The notes beneath the pieces were generated by a model, which saw only the letters and a program-made list of their open reading frames with translations, was not told the origin of the DNA and did not search any database. Below are positions 48,706 to 57,304 of a stretch of DNA of 64,000 nt, in pieces. The DNA is from Plut-88900 sp965116945 (GTDB taxonomy: Bacteria > Chloroflexota > Dehalococcoidia > Plut-88900), in NCBI GenBank assembly GCA_965116945.1, contig OZ220734.1, forward strand, positions 2,790,001 through 2,854,000. Reading direction: 5' to 3'. Position numbers and translations under genes: made by a program. Positions within the stretch are counted from its first letter, which is position 1. Every line of letters begins with the position of its first letter.

Positions 48706-49881
48706 ATGCAGCAACTCCTCCAAAACCTCAAAGTCCTGGACTTAACCCACTACGTTGCGGGCCCCTACTGCACCAAGCTGTTGGCCGAATACGGCGCCAA
48801 CGTCATAAAGGTGGAAAAACCCCTGACCGGTGATCCCGCCCGACGCCTCTCTCCCTTCATCGATGACGCTCCTCACCCCGAGAGGAGCGGCCTATTCCTC
48901 CATCTCAACGCCGACAAGCGCGGCATAACCCTCAACTTGAAGTCTCATTTGGGCCGAGACTTCTTGAAACGCCTTGCCACGTGGGCCGACATCCTGGTCG
49001 AAAGTTTCCGCCCTGGCACATTATCCCGACTCGGCCTCTCCCCCAATACCTTCGCCAGCATCAACCCTGACCTGCTGATAGTCTCCATCTCCAATTTTGG
49101 ACAGACCGGCCCTTATAGGGACTATGCCCTTGATGAAATCACTGGCTACGGCATGGGCGGCATGATGCACGCCAACGGCCTCCCGGAACGTGAACCCCTT
49201 AAGCTCGGCGGTCGTGTCGGCCTCTACCAGGCAGGGGCCGTTGCCGCCGGAGCCGCGATAACAGCCATTTACGGCGCCCGAGCCACCGGACGCGGAGACC
49301 ACATTGACATCTCCATATTCGAGACCCAGGCCGGCAGCATCGATAGACGCGCCAACTGGGTCCTCGCCCACCAGTACACCGGCGAAAATGCCCTTCGGCT
49401 CGGCCCAAACCTCTACTCCGGCCAGCGTCCAACCAGGGACGGATACATCGAGATGTGGACCGTCGGAGCCATGCTCCCCCGACTCGCCAACGCCCTCGGC
49501 ATCGACATTGACCACCCCGAAGGACAAGCTAGCGCCCTCGAAGACCTTGAAGCCCGCGTACTGGACTGGAGTCTCAGTCACACCAGACAGGAACTCTGGT
49601 TCAAGGCCCAGGAACAGCGTATCCCATCCGGCCCCCTCAACTACATCAACGAGGTGCTCGCCGATCCCCACTTCCGTGCCATAGGCTTTTGGGACAACAT
49701 CGAAGGAGCCTACTCCGGCAATGTCCGGTTCCCCGGCGGCCCTTTCCACCCTCAAACCGCCCCGAGACAACTACGCCTCCCCGCCCCAACCCTCGGCGAG
49801 CACAACCAGGAAATCCTCGGCGACATGATCGGCTATTCCAAGACCGACCTCGCCCGCATGGCACAGACGGGAATCATATAA
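48706..49881 (+). CDS. class III (CaiB/BaiF) CoA-transferase, subunit 1
   Basis: 391 aa. YVAGPYCTKLLAEYGANVIK VEKPLTGD, NADKRGITLN and GQTGPYRDYALDEITGYGMG are typical of the family that moves CoA between carboxylic acids. In the segment GRGDHIDISIFETQAGS, where formyl-CoA transferase has its nucleophilic Asp, the aligned residue appears to be Glu. The start ATG at 48706 begins the conserved fold; the open frame upstream is antisense to ispH. The next gene starts 5 bp downstream, so this is a two-subunit transcription unit, as in heterodimeric succinyl-CoA:benzylsuccinate CoA-transferase. Confidence 0.9.
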   Translation: MQQLLQNLKVLDLTHYVAGPYCTKLLAEYGANVIKVEKPLTGDPARRLSPFIDDAPHPERSGLFLHLNADKRGITLNLKSHLGRDFLKRLATWADILVESFRPGTLSRLGLSPNTFASINPDLLIVSISNFGQTGPYRDYALDEITGYGMGGMMHANGLPEREPLKLGGRVGLYQAGAVAAGAAITAIYGARATGRGDHIDISIFETQAGSIDRRANWVLAHQYTGENALRLGPNLYSGQRPTRDGYIEMWTVGAMLPRLANALGIDIDHPEGQASALEDLEARVLDWSLSHTRQELWFKAQEQRIPSGPLNYINEVLADPHFRAIGFWDNIEGAYSGNVRFPGGPFHPQTAPRQLRLPAPTLGEHNQEILGDMIGYSKTDLARMAQTGII

Positions 49882-49885
49882 GGGC

Positions 49886-51190
49886 ATGTCGAACTCAAAT
49901 CCCACCCCCCTCCCACTCTCCAACACCCGCGTCCTAGACCTCTCCATAGTCTGGGCAGGTCCGTACGCCACCCAGCTGCTTGGAGACTGGGGAGCCGAGG
50001 TCATACGCGTCGAGCCCCTCTCCGTGTTCCAACCCGTCACCCGGGGCGTCGTGCCTCGCCCCAGGAAAGGCCAGTTCCTCTCCGCACACAAGTTTCCCAA
50101 CAACGACCCTGACCCTCGGCCCTGGAACCGGGATTCAGCCTTCAATACCCATGCACGCAACAAGCTCAGTATGTCCCTCAATCTGGACCAGCGGGATGGG
50201 CTGCGCGTCTTCGAAGACCTCATCTCCGTAAGCGACATCCTGGTGGAGAACAATCCCGTATCCACATTATCCAAGCTGGGCATCGACTACCCCTGGCTCC
50301 GCTCCATCCGCCCCGACATAATAGTCATCCGTATGCCTCCCTACGGCCTCCATGGACCTTATCGCCATTTCCGCTCCGTCGGGTCCTCCCTTGAGGCCGT
50401 CATGGGCCACACCAGCATTCGCGGATACCGGGACACCGACCCCTCGATGACTAGCACCGTCTACACCGCCGACGCCGCGGCAGGCGCCAATGCCGCATTC
50501 GCTGCGGTCTCCGCACTGCTCTTCCGTCGGGGATCAGGCCTGGGAGGCCTCATCGAAGTTGGCCAAGCCCAGGCCATGCTCCCCTACCTCGGCGAGGCCC
50601 TCATCGACCACTCCATGAACGACCGCATCCAGTCCACCCTCGCCAACGCCGATTACTCTAAGGCTCCCCAGGGCTGCTATCCCTGCGCCGGCGGAGACAA
50701 CTGGATCACCATCTCAATCGCATCCGATGATCACTGGGAAGCCCTTTGTAACTTGATCGACTCCCCTTCCCTTTCCAACGACCCCCGATTCAAGACCATC
50801 CTTGGCCGCTGGAGGCTCCAGGAAGAGATAGACATCAATATCGCCAAATGGACCCGAGACAAGAACGCCGATGAACTCATGTCCCGGCTCCAGGACCGCG
50901 GCATCCCATCAGGCCCCGTCAACAAAGACTCTCACCTCCTCGCCGACCCCCACCTGGCCGACCGCGGTTTTTTCCAGACCCTGGATCATTCTGACACCGG
51001 TGTCTATCGCTACCCTGGCCCCATGTGGCGCTCCCGATCCCTCCCCAACCGGCTGCGCACACCACCCTGCAACCTCGGTGAGCACAACAGCTTCATTTAC
51101 CGAGATTTATTGGGCTACGGCGAAGACAAATTCTCCCACCTGGTAGCCTCCGGCCACATCGGTACGGAATTCCACGCCCACGTCACCTGA
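49886..51190 (+). CDS. class III (CaiB/BaiF) CoA-transferase, subunit 2
   Basis: 434 aa. SIVWAGPYATQLLGDWGAEV IRVEPLSVF, ARNKLSMSLNLDQRDG and MPPYGLHGPYRHFRSVGSS match class III CoA-transferases. The segment GGLIEVGQAQAMLPYLGE, aligned with the catalytic Asp region, carries Gln rather than Asp. The ATG at 49886 is 5 bp after the first subunit and has AAGGGC just upstream. The pair probably forms a heterodimer; which subunit is catalytic is unclear. Alternatively each is a racemase-like homologue. Confidence 0.88.
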   Translation: MSNSNPTPLPLSNTRVLDLSIVWAGPYATQLLGDWGAEVIRVEPLSVFQPVTRGVVPRPRKGQFLSAHKFPNNDPDPRPWNRDSAFNTHARNKLSMSLNLDQRDGLRVFEDLISVSDILVENNPVSTLSKLGIDYPWLRSIRPDIIVIRMPPYGLHGPYRHFRSVGSSLEAVMGHTSIRGYRDTDPSMTSTVYTADAAAGANAAFAAVSALLFRRGSGLGGLIEVGQAQAMLPYLGEALIDHSMNDRIQSTLANADYSKAPQGCYPCAGGDNWITISIASDDHWEALCNLIDSPSLSNDPRFKTILGRWRLQEEIDINIAKWTRDKNADELMSRLQDRGIPSGPVNKDSHLLADPHLADRGFFQTLDHSDTGVYRYPGPMWRSRSLPNRLRTPPCNLGEHNSFIYRDLLGYGEDKFSHLVASGHIGTEFHAHVT

Positions 51191-51202
51191 CCCCATCATA
51201 AG

Positions 51203-51365
51203 CCGTCATTCCCGACCCCGACCGAAAATACACTTCCGTGCGGGGCCGCTCACCCTGAGGGCACTCGAAGCATGTCCTGAGGCTCTCGAAGGGGTCGAGC
51301 GGGGGTGTCCCATGGGTGGGTCGCTCATGTTGAGGCCACTCGAAGTATGAGCGGGGGAGGGTGGC
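51203..51365. repeat. dispersed repeats (51191-51410)
   Basis: CGTCATTCCCGACCCCGACC module, then CGCTCACCCTGAGGGCACTC..GGGTCGAGCGG and CGCTCATGTTGAGGCCACTC GAAGTATGAGCGG hairpin modules. No gene. Confidence 0.65.
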
Positions 51366-51410
51366 CCCCCCACGCCCTTCCGTCGCGTCAACACCAACCC
51401 AAACCACCCC

Positions 51411-53006
51411 CTACCATCCTATAGCACACCCATCCTTTCTGGGCTCCGACCCACCCCTCAACACCGCCGTCTCAGCATCCCGTTCAATGATCTGCCCACC
51501 CCCGAACAGGCTCCGGTTCTCGTCGCCGTAGGTGATTACGTCGTGCCCCCTCCTGATCAACTCTTCCTGCACACCCCTGTCCACTTCCTCCTCCAGCGCC
51601 ACCCCATCCCCGATAATCGAGCTGAACCTCAACGCATCCAGCGCTTCCTGGGGTTCCAGGTCGAAGTCCACCATGTTCGCTATCACCTGAAGGTGTCCCT
51701 GCGGCTGCTGGAACCCACCCATCACCCCGAATGACAACCACATATCATCCCCTCGAGTCGCCATCGCTGGGATTATCGTGTGGTAGGGCCTCTTGCCCGG
51801 CGCCAGTGCATTCGGGTGCTCCGGGTCCAACGAGAACAGCGCCCCTCGGTTATGAAGTGCTATCCCCGTCCCCGGCGCCACCAGGCCCGTCCCGAAGCTC
51901 TCGTACAGGCTGTTTATGAAAGAGCACGCATTCCCTTCCCCATCCACCACAGTCAAGTACGCCGTATTTGCCGCCGCGTACACATTCCCAGGCTTCGGAT
52001 GCTGGATCACCCCGTCACTGGCAATCTGTTCTCGGCGCTCCACCGCATACCCCTTGCCCAATAGCGCACTAACCGGGATATCAACCTTCGCCGGGTCACC
52101 TATGTACCTCAGCGCATCGGCGTACGCCAGCCGCATCGATTCAATCAGATGATGGTACGTGTCTGCGCTCTGGAATCCCATCCCCCGAATGTCGAATCCC
52201 TCCGCAATATTCATCGCCATCAGCGCCGCCAGCCCGTGGCCGTTGGGAGGACACTCCCACACCGTCACCCCCCTATAGTCGCTGTGGATTGGTTCGTCCC
52301 ACGTCGATTCGTGGCTTTCAAAGTCCTCCTTCTCGAGGCACCCTCCCATCTCCTGTACAAACCTTGCGATCTTCTCAGCCAACTGCCCCTTGTAGAAGGC
52401 GCTTGGCCCTTGCTCCGCTATCGACTTGAGGACCTCAGCCATCTCCGGCACCTTAATCACTTCCCCGGCCCTCGGCGCCCGACCATTCACCAGCAGCTCC
52501 CCTCCAGACTTGTTCCTGGCCAGCTTCGCCTCGTTATTCTTCCACGACCTCCCGAGCACTTTCTGCACCACGAACCCTTCGCTCGCATACCCGATTGCCG
52601 GCTTCAGCAAACGAGATAGGGGCATCGTGCCGTGTCTCCTTAGCAACGTGTCCCAGCCGTCGACAATTCCCGGCACCGTCACCGATTCCGCCCCCAGCTG
52701 CGGCATCTCGCTGTGCCCCGCGCTCCTCATCTGCTCCAAAGACGCCCGGCTCCCGGCTCTCCCACTGCCATTCAGCGCCGTAACCTTTCGGTCCTTCGAC
52801 ATCCACGTCAGCGCAAACATGTCCCCGCCAAGCCCCGTGGACATCGGTTCAGTTACGCATAGCGCCGCCGAGGTGGCAATCGCCGCGTCAACAGCATTGC
52901 CCCCATCTTCCAGGACCCGGAGACCTGCCATAGCTGCCTGCGTCTCACTCGTCGCCACCATTCCATGCTGCGCCACTACAGTTGGCCTTGTGGTGTAGAA
53001 GCTCAT
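51411..53006 (-). CDS. ggt: gamma-glutamyltranspeptidase
   Basis: 531 aa Ntn-hydrolase that autoprocesses at a Thr. The N-terminal ATSETQAAMAGLRVLEDGGN and TGLGGDMFALTW lead, and the processing site is AAANTAYLTVVDGEGNACSF with Thr348 the new N-terminus of the small subunit. GTGIALHNRGALFSLDPEHP and FGVMGGFQQPQGHLQV follow. No signal peptide is evident, so it is probably cytosolic, acting on gamma-glutamyl or acyl-amide substrates. AGGAGG lies ~6 nt before the ATG. Upstream by 30 bp is a CMD protein. Confidence 0.93.
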   Translation of the reverse strand: MSFYTTRPTVVAQHGMVATSETQAAMAGLRVLEDGGNAVDAAIATSAALCVTEPMSTGLGGDMFALTWMSKDRKVTALNGSGRAGSRASLEQMRSAGHSEMPQLGAESVTVPGIVDGWDTLLRRHGTMPLSRLLKPAIGYASEGFVVQKVLGRSWKNNEAKLARNKSGGELLVNGRAPRAGEVIKVPEMAEVLKSIAEQGPSAFYKGQLAEKIARFVQEMGGCLEKEDFESHESTWDEPIHSDYRGVTVWECPPNGHGLAALMAMNIAEGFDIRGMGFQSADTYHHLIESMRLAYADALRYIGDPAKVDIPVSALLGKGYAVERREQIASDGVIQHPKPGNVYAAANTAYLTVVDGEGNACSFINSLYESFGTGLVAPGTGIALHNRGALFSLDPEHPNALAPGKRPYHTIIPAMATRGDDMWLSFGVMGGFQQPQGHLQVIANMVDFDLEPQEALDALRFSSIIGDGVALEEEVDRGVQEELIRRGHDVITYGDENRSLFGGGQIIERDAETAVLRGGSEPRKDGCAIGW

Positions 53007-53036
53007 CTCTTCCTCCTGGTTTCTGCGTTACTAAAT

Positions 53037-53828
53037 CTATCTCGCGGCATCCCGCTCATCGAACACTTCCTTCGCAACCCCCAGGGCGTTCAAACACGCT
53101 GGAAGCCCGCAATAGAAGACTAGATGTAGGAACAGCTCTCCAATCTCCTCCCGACTCCATCCCAGGTTCAACGCCCAGTCCACGTGTCCCTTCAGCTGCG
53201 GCAAACGCCCGAGCACGCACAAAGCAGACATCGTGGCAAGGCTCCTCACTTTCTTCTCCAGGCCCGGCCTTCCCCACACATCCCCGAACAGGCTCGCCGT
53301 CACCCATTCTTCCATCCCTGACACCAGTCCATACTCCGGCCCGGAGGCCGCTTCTGGATTCCCGAGGCTGAGCTCGCTCAACACGTCATTCCCCTTGGCT
53401 ACGCGTTCCGCCGCAGACTCTCCTACCTTCAACTCCCCAAGCCCTTCCATGATTCCCCTCTCTTCGAACACCGCCCTGGCCACGGACAGCGCATTCAGCG
53501 TCGAAGGAAGCCCTGCATAAAAAACCAGGTGCATGAACAGCTCGCCTAACTCTTCCTTAGTCCACCCCAGGTTAAGTGCATAGCCAATGTGGCCCTTCAA
53601 TTGAGGTTCCTTGCCAGTGACCGTCAACGCCGTCATCGTGGCTATGCTCCTCATCTTCTTGGGCAGTCCCGGCCTTCCCCACACCTCCCCGAACAGCGAA
53701 GCCGTTACCCAGTCTCCCATCCCCGGGACCAGATCGTACTGGGGAAGTCCTGCAGCAGTCCTGCCCCCCAGGCTAAGCTCTTGATAGCTGGCTTCCCCGC
53801 GGTTTACCCTGTCCTCGAATTCCGTCAT
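53037..53828 (-). CDS. duplicated carboxymuconolactone decarboxylase-like protein
   Basis: 263 aa made of two homologous halves: GMGDWVTASLFGEVWGRPGL with HIGYALNLGWTKEELGELF, and GMEEWVTASLFGDVWGRPGL with HVDWALNLGWSREEIGELFL. Each half ends in LVFYAGLP or LVFYCGLP. The second half has a Cys near its end (YCGLPAC), the first lacks it. Two-domain CMD proteins occur in aromatic-acid metabolism. The start at 53828 (MTEFEDRV) is preferred to a TTG six codons earlier. Likely in a unit with ggt. Confidence 0.85.
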   Translation of the reverse strand: MTEFEDRVNRGEASYQELSLGGRTAAGLPQYDLVPGMGDWVTASLFGEVWGRPGLPKKMRSIATMTALTVTGKEPQLKGHIGYALNLGWTKEELGELFMHLVFYAGLPSTLNALSVARAVFEERGIMEGLGELKVGESAAERVAKGNDVLSELSLGNPEAASGPEYGLVSGMEEWVTASLFGDVWGRPGLEKKVRSLATMSALCVLGRLPQLKGHVDWALNLGWSREEIGELFLHLVFYCGLPACLNALGVAKEVFDERDAAR

Positions 53829-53927
53829 AGTATGTCCAATCTGCAATTTGTTCTTGACCCGGCGCCATTATAGGACATTCTCCATCACCACCTATATGAT
53901 TGCTGTACCGGGGATGTGAGGTAGAGC

Positions 53928-54206
53928 ATGAGCAAGCGCAAACGTAAGCCTAAAGAGGAAGACTATTCACCCAAAGATCGGTCCATGGCCGGTAACATCG
54001 GGGTCGTTTTCGGCCCTATAGGCGCCCACAGGTTCTACTTAGGCTATCCACTCCACGGCATCTTACAGATACTCCTGTCCCTCACCATAGTCGGTGCCCT
54101 TTGGGGCATCTACGAAGGCATCACAATCCTCTGGGGCAACGAATGGAGGGATGGCCAGGGCCGACTCCTCCGCCCCTCCCCGCCGACTCGCAAGCAGTCC
54201 AGGTAG
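53928..54206 (+). CDS. TM2-domain small membrane protein
   Basis: 92 aa. Basic N-terminus (MSKRKRKPKEEDYSPKDRS), then GPIGAHRFYLGYPLHGILQ and LSLTIVGALWGIYEGITILW, the two-helix TM2 domain with the conserved Gly-rich turn. Many bacteria have such proteins with unknown roles. GAGGTAGAGC precedes the ATG at 53928. It lies 24 bp upstream of an SDR on the same strand. Confidence 0.88.
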   Translation: MSKRKRKPKEEDYSPKDRSMAGNIGVVFGPIGAHRFYLGYPLHGILQILLSLTIVGALWGIYEGITILWGNEWRDGQGRLLRPSPPTRKQSR

Positions 54207-54230
54207 CCATTAGCGCTGAGGAGCAGCCAG

Positions 54231-54995
54231 ATGTACGAAAGCCTTAACGGAAGGGTCGCCCTCGTCACAGGAGGTGGATCAGGCATCGGACGGGCTACTT
54301 CCCTCGCCTTCGCCCGAGTCGGCTGTAAGGTCGTCGTCTCGGATATGAACGGCCCCGGTGGCCTCGAAACCGTGAAGCTCATCCTCGAAACCGGCGGCGA
54401 AGCCATTTTCATCCCAGTTAACGTTACCCAGGCCTCCCAGGTTGAAGCCCTCATCGGTCGCACCGTGGACCGGTTCGGCAGACTCGACTGTGCCGTAAAC
54501 AACGCCGGCGTCAATGTCCCCTCCCGCAACCCCACCCACCTCTACACCGAGGACGACTGGGACCGAGTCATCGACGTTAATCTCCGCGGTGTCTGGCTTT
54601 CAATGAAATATGAAATACCCGTAATGCTCGAACAGGGCCGAGGTTCGATAGTGAACCTCGCCTCAATCTACGGCATCGTCGGAGCTCCCGACACCGCCGC
54701 TTACACGGCCAGCAAGCACGGTGTATCAGGGCTTACCAGGGTAGCCGCCCTGGAGTATGCCCAACAAGGCATTCGCGTCAACGCGGTCGGCCCCGGCTAC
54801 ACCGACACTTCTATGGTCAGGCGTGTAGTAGACACAAACCCCGATATTCAGGACTGGATGATCGCCAAGACCCCCGTCGGCAGAATGGGCAACCCCGAGG
54901 AGATCGCCGAGGCCATCATCTGGCTCTCCTCCGACGAAGCCTCCTTCGTCACCGGCGCCGTCGTCCCCGTAGACGGCGGCATGACCGCCCGCTAA
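54231..54995 (+). CDS. short-chain dehydrogenase/reductase (SDR)
   Basis: 254 aa classical SDR, all catalytic motifs intact: TGGGSGIG, NNAGVN, NLASIYGI Ser region, YTASK, and the C-terminal FVTGAVVPVDGGMTA. GAGGAG lies 6-7 nt before the ATG. Follows the TM2 gene. Substrate unknown. Confidence 0.88.
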   Translation: MYESLNGRVALVTGGGSGIGRATSLAFARVGCKVVVSDMNGPGGLETVKLILETGGEAIFIPVNVTQASQVEALIGRTVDRFGRLDCAVNNAGVNVPSRNPTHLYTEDDWDRVIDVNLRGVWLSMKYEIPVMLEQGRGSIVNLASIYGIVGAPDTAAYTASKHGVSGLTRVAALEYAQQGIRVNAVGPGYTDTSMVRRVVDTNPDIQDWMIAKTPVGRMGNPEEIAEAIIWLSSDEASFVTGAVVPVDGGMTAR

Positions 54996-55063
54996 CCCCT
55001 CGTCATCCCGTCTCCCCACAAGGCGTCCAGGGCACGGGTATTCCCCGTGCCCTTGCCATTCCT

Positions 55064-55450
55064 TCACCACAAGCGATGTACCCCATACCGGTCAAACAAG
55101 GCTTCTCCCGAAACCACCACTAGGTTCCGAGCCAACGCCTGAGCAATCAGCATCCCGTCAAATGGGTCCCGGTGGTGCATCGGGAGCATCCCAGCCCTCA
55201 CTCCATCGTCCACCGTTATAGCCAACTCCATGAATCCCTCCCCAGCTATGGCATCCCGCATATCCAGGACAAGTCGTCTCGCTTCCTCCATCTTACCTTT
55301 TCTATGCCTAATCGCTATCTCCCAAGCCGAAGCCGCGCTTACTAACTTGTCGTTACTCCTGTCTTCAATCGCATAACGAGAAGCGGTAGTCAGCCTGGTA
55401 TTCCCCTCAATCCACCAGAAGAAAGCGTGAGTGTCCAATAGAAGCTTCAG
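55064..55450 (-). CDS. vapC: PIN-domain toxin VapC (in frame behind vapB)
   Basis: 128 aa from CTG at 55450 (KLLLDTHAFFWW...), or 124 aa from TTG at 55438. The PIN domain shows LLDTHAFFWW, SAASAWEIAIRHRKGK, and HHRDPFDGMLIAQALA with the acidic active-site residues. VapC is an RNase, often tRNA-specific. The antitoxin stop TAA (55453-55451) is followed at once by CTG, in the same frame, so toxin synthesis relies either on a CTG/TTG start or on readthrough or reinitiation. Typical family starts are MKLLLDTHAF, hence the CTG proposal. Confidence 0.85.
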   Translation of the reverse strand: MKLLLDTHAFFWWIEGNTRLTTASRYAIEDRSNDKLVSAASAWEIAIRHRKGKMEEARRLVLDMRDAIAGEGFMELAITVDDGVRAGMLPMHHRDPFDGMLIAQALARNLVVVSGEALFDRYGVHRLW

Positions 55451-55684
55451 TTATCCACCCTCCCATAGCTTGAGTTCTTCTTCCGGCAGCGGATCGAAGA
55501 ACCTGTCGTCAAATTTGATCTTACCCTTCCAGGATCCGAATTGTGGCTTCCCCTTCGGTTTGCATTGCACCAGCCGAGCCACCGGCTTCCCATTGCGTGC
55601 TATAACAACTTCCTCCCCGGCCTCCACCTGCACCAGCAACTTCGACACATTCGTTTTTGCTTCATGTACATTCACAGTTGTCAT
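55451..55684 (-). CDS. vapB: Phd/YefM-type VapB antitoxin
   Basis: 77 aa. MTTVNVHEAKTNVSKLLVQV is the Phd/YefM DNA-binding fold; GEEVVIARNGKPVARLV is its second conserved block; the acidic C-terminus (PLPEEELKLWEGG) binds the toxin. GAGAG lies ~8 nt before the ATG. First gene of the unit, with direct repeats of TAGCTAACC upstream as a likely autoregulatory operator. Confidence 0.9.
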   Translation of the reverse strand: MTTVNVHEAKTNVSKLLVQVEAGEEVVIARNGKPVARLVQCKPKGKPQFGSWKGKIKFDDRFFDPLPEEELKLWEGG

Positions 55685-55705
55685 ACGAGTTCTCTCAGTT
55701 TTGCT

Positions 55706-55739
55706 TAGCTAACCATATAGCTAACCGAACGGCTGGTTA
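55706..55739 (-). promoter_or_regulatory. candidate VapB operator
   Basis: Two direct repeats TAGCTAACC (55706-55714 and 55718-55726) and a nearby inverted GGTTA (55735-55739), 22-55 bp upstream of the vapB ATG. Phd-type antitoxins bind repeated palindromic motifs at such positions. Confidence 0.45.
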
Positions 55740-55750
55740 AGCGCACCCCC

Positions 55751-57136
55751 CTACCCCCGATACTCCTCCCTCGGCCCTCTCAGCCGGTCCTCCAGTCCTG
55801 TGTCTCCCATGAACTTCACCAGGTATTGGTGTAGGTCCCTCGCCACATCCTCCTTATCCTTCGCCACATCTCTCTCCTGCCCAGGGTCCGACGCCCGGTG
55901 ATACAGCTCAGACCTTCCAGCCTCCGCCGCATACAACAGCGACCATTCGTCAGTAGTCACCACGGTATTGGAATGCACCCTCGCCCGACGCAGGAAGTTG
56001 TCTACGTGTCTCACCTCCGCTCCGGGATTCGCGAACGGCTTCCCACTGATCACGAACTCCCGCCCCGGCAACGATAAGTCATGCATCCTGTTCAGAAGAC
56101 TATCCCCTTCCACATGCTCGGGTATCGGTTGCTCAAGGATTTGCATCACCGTAGGCATCACGTCCACCGCCGCCGTCAGTTTGTCGTATACCCCGGCCCT
56201 TACCCCGGGCACGTACATCAGCAGCGGTATTCGTATGATCTCATCGTAAAGCGGGTCGTGGCCCCACCCCGCCCCGGCCTGCATCCACCCCGCAGCCGCC
56301 GTCCCTTCCTCGTTCGTGTACACAGACTTCCCGAAATGTCCACCATGCTCCCCGAACAGGAACCCGTGGTCCGTCGTGAAGATGATCGCCGTTTTCTCCA
56401 TCAAACCCATGTTCTCCACGCATCGCATCAGATACCCAATCCACGTATCCACCATTGTCACCTCGCCACAGTATGATGCGTGTGCCTTCTTCACCTTGGC
56501 CTCAGTGAACCCCGGCACGTCCTGCCATCGGTTATACGGCGGGTCTATAACCTCTCCATCGTAGTCCGGCATGTACAGTTCGGTGTAATAGTTCGGCGCA
56601 TCCCACGGCTCGTGCGGGTCCCATGTGTCGATGTAAAGAAAGAAGTTTTCCTTGTAGTGACGCTGTAGCCACTGCATCGCCCAAGTAAAAGTTTGTGGCG
56701 CCGCATGGTCCGCCTCCGTCCTCCACCCCGACCTCAGGTCTCCTGATTCAGTCCTGAACTTCCCCGGGATTAACGTCGCATCTTGGCTCGGGTTGAAGAA
56801 GAAACCCTGGAACCCCCGGTCGAAGTTCATCCCATCCCGGATGTAGTACGGCGTATCCACCACCGCCGCCGTCACGTATCCCTTTTCCGACAGTATGTCT
56901 GCTAGCGTTATCGATTCCGACGGAAGCGGCTCCCAGCCCATGAACGACATGGTCCACTTACCAGTCTGGTGGTCCGCCCGAGCCGGCACCGTGGGAAACG
57001 ACGAAACGTAATGCCCGTCAAACCTCACCGACTTCGCCGCCAGCGAGTCCAATGCCGGCGTCTTGATCCAATCGTTCCCATAAGCCCCCATCCTGTCCCA
57101 CCGGAAAGTGTCTGCAACTATCCATATTACGTTCAT
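55751..57136 (-). CDS. sulfatase-family (alkaline phosphatase superfamily) hydrolase with Thr at nucleophile
   Basis: 461 aa alkaline-phosphatase-superfamily enzyme. IWIVADTFRWDRMGAYG has the first metal Asp, and TTDHGFLFGEHGGHFGK the second metal cluster. The expected formylglycine motif C/S-x-P-x-R reads T49-V-P-A-R53, with Thr (ACG) at the nucleophile. Thr cannot be converted to formylglycine, but Thr nucleophiles occur in phosphodiesterase and phosphonate-type relatives. AAGGAAGG precedes the ATG. No signal peptide. Reaction uncertain: sulfatase is unlikely, phosphodiesterase more so. Confidence 0.85.
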   Translation of the reverse strand: MNVIWIVADTFRWDRMGAYGNDWIKTPALDSLAAKSVRFDGHYVSSFPTVPARADHQTGKWTMSFMGWEPLPSESITLADILSEKGYVTAAVVDTPYYIRDGMNFDRGFQGFFFNPSQDATLIPGKFRTESGDLRSGWRTEADHAAPQTFTWAMQWLQRHYKENFFLYIDTWDPHEPWDAPNYYTELYMPDYDGEVIDPPYNRWQDVPGFTEAKVKKAHASYCGEVTMVDTWIGYLMRCVENMGLMEKTAIIFTTDHGFLFGEHGGHFGKSVYTNEEGTAAAGWMQAGAGWGHDPLYDEIIRIPLLMYVPGVRAGVYDKLTAAVDVMPTVMQILEQPIPEHVEGDSLLNRMHDLSLPGREFVISGKPFANPGAEVRHVDNFLRRARVHSNTVVTTDEWSLLYAAEAGRSELYHRASDPGQERDVAKDKEDVARDLHQYLVKFMGDTGLEDRLRGPREEYRG

Positions 57137-57304
57137 CCTTGCTTCCTTCCTTTAACGTGTCTCACGGTGAGGCCCGACTTCTTCTCACTTGATAGGATAG
57201 ATCCGGGACCAGGGTAATCCCGACGCAGCAGCATCAGGCACAAAAAGTACCCCCCGAGGATTGCTCGAGAAGCGAATCAACAACTCTCGCATGGTAACAC
57301 CTCT

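Noticed and set aside
49021..49770. 249-aa minus-strand open frame
   Set aside because: Antisense shadow of the first CoA-transferase gene.
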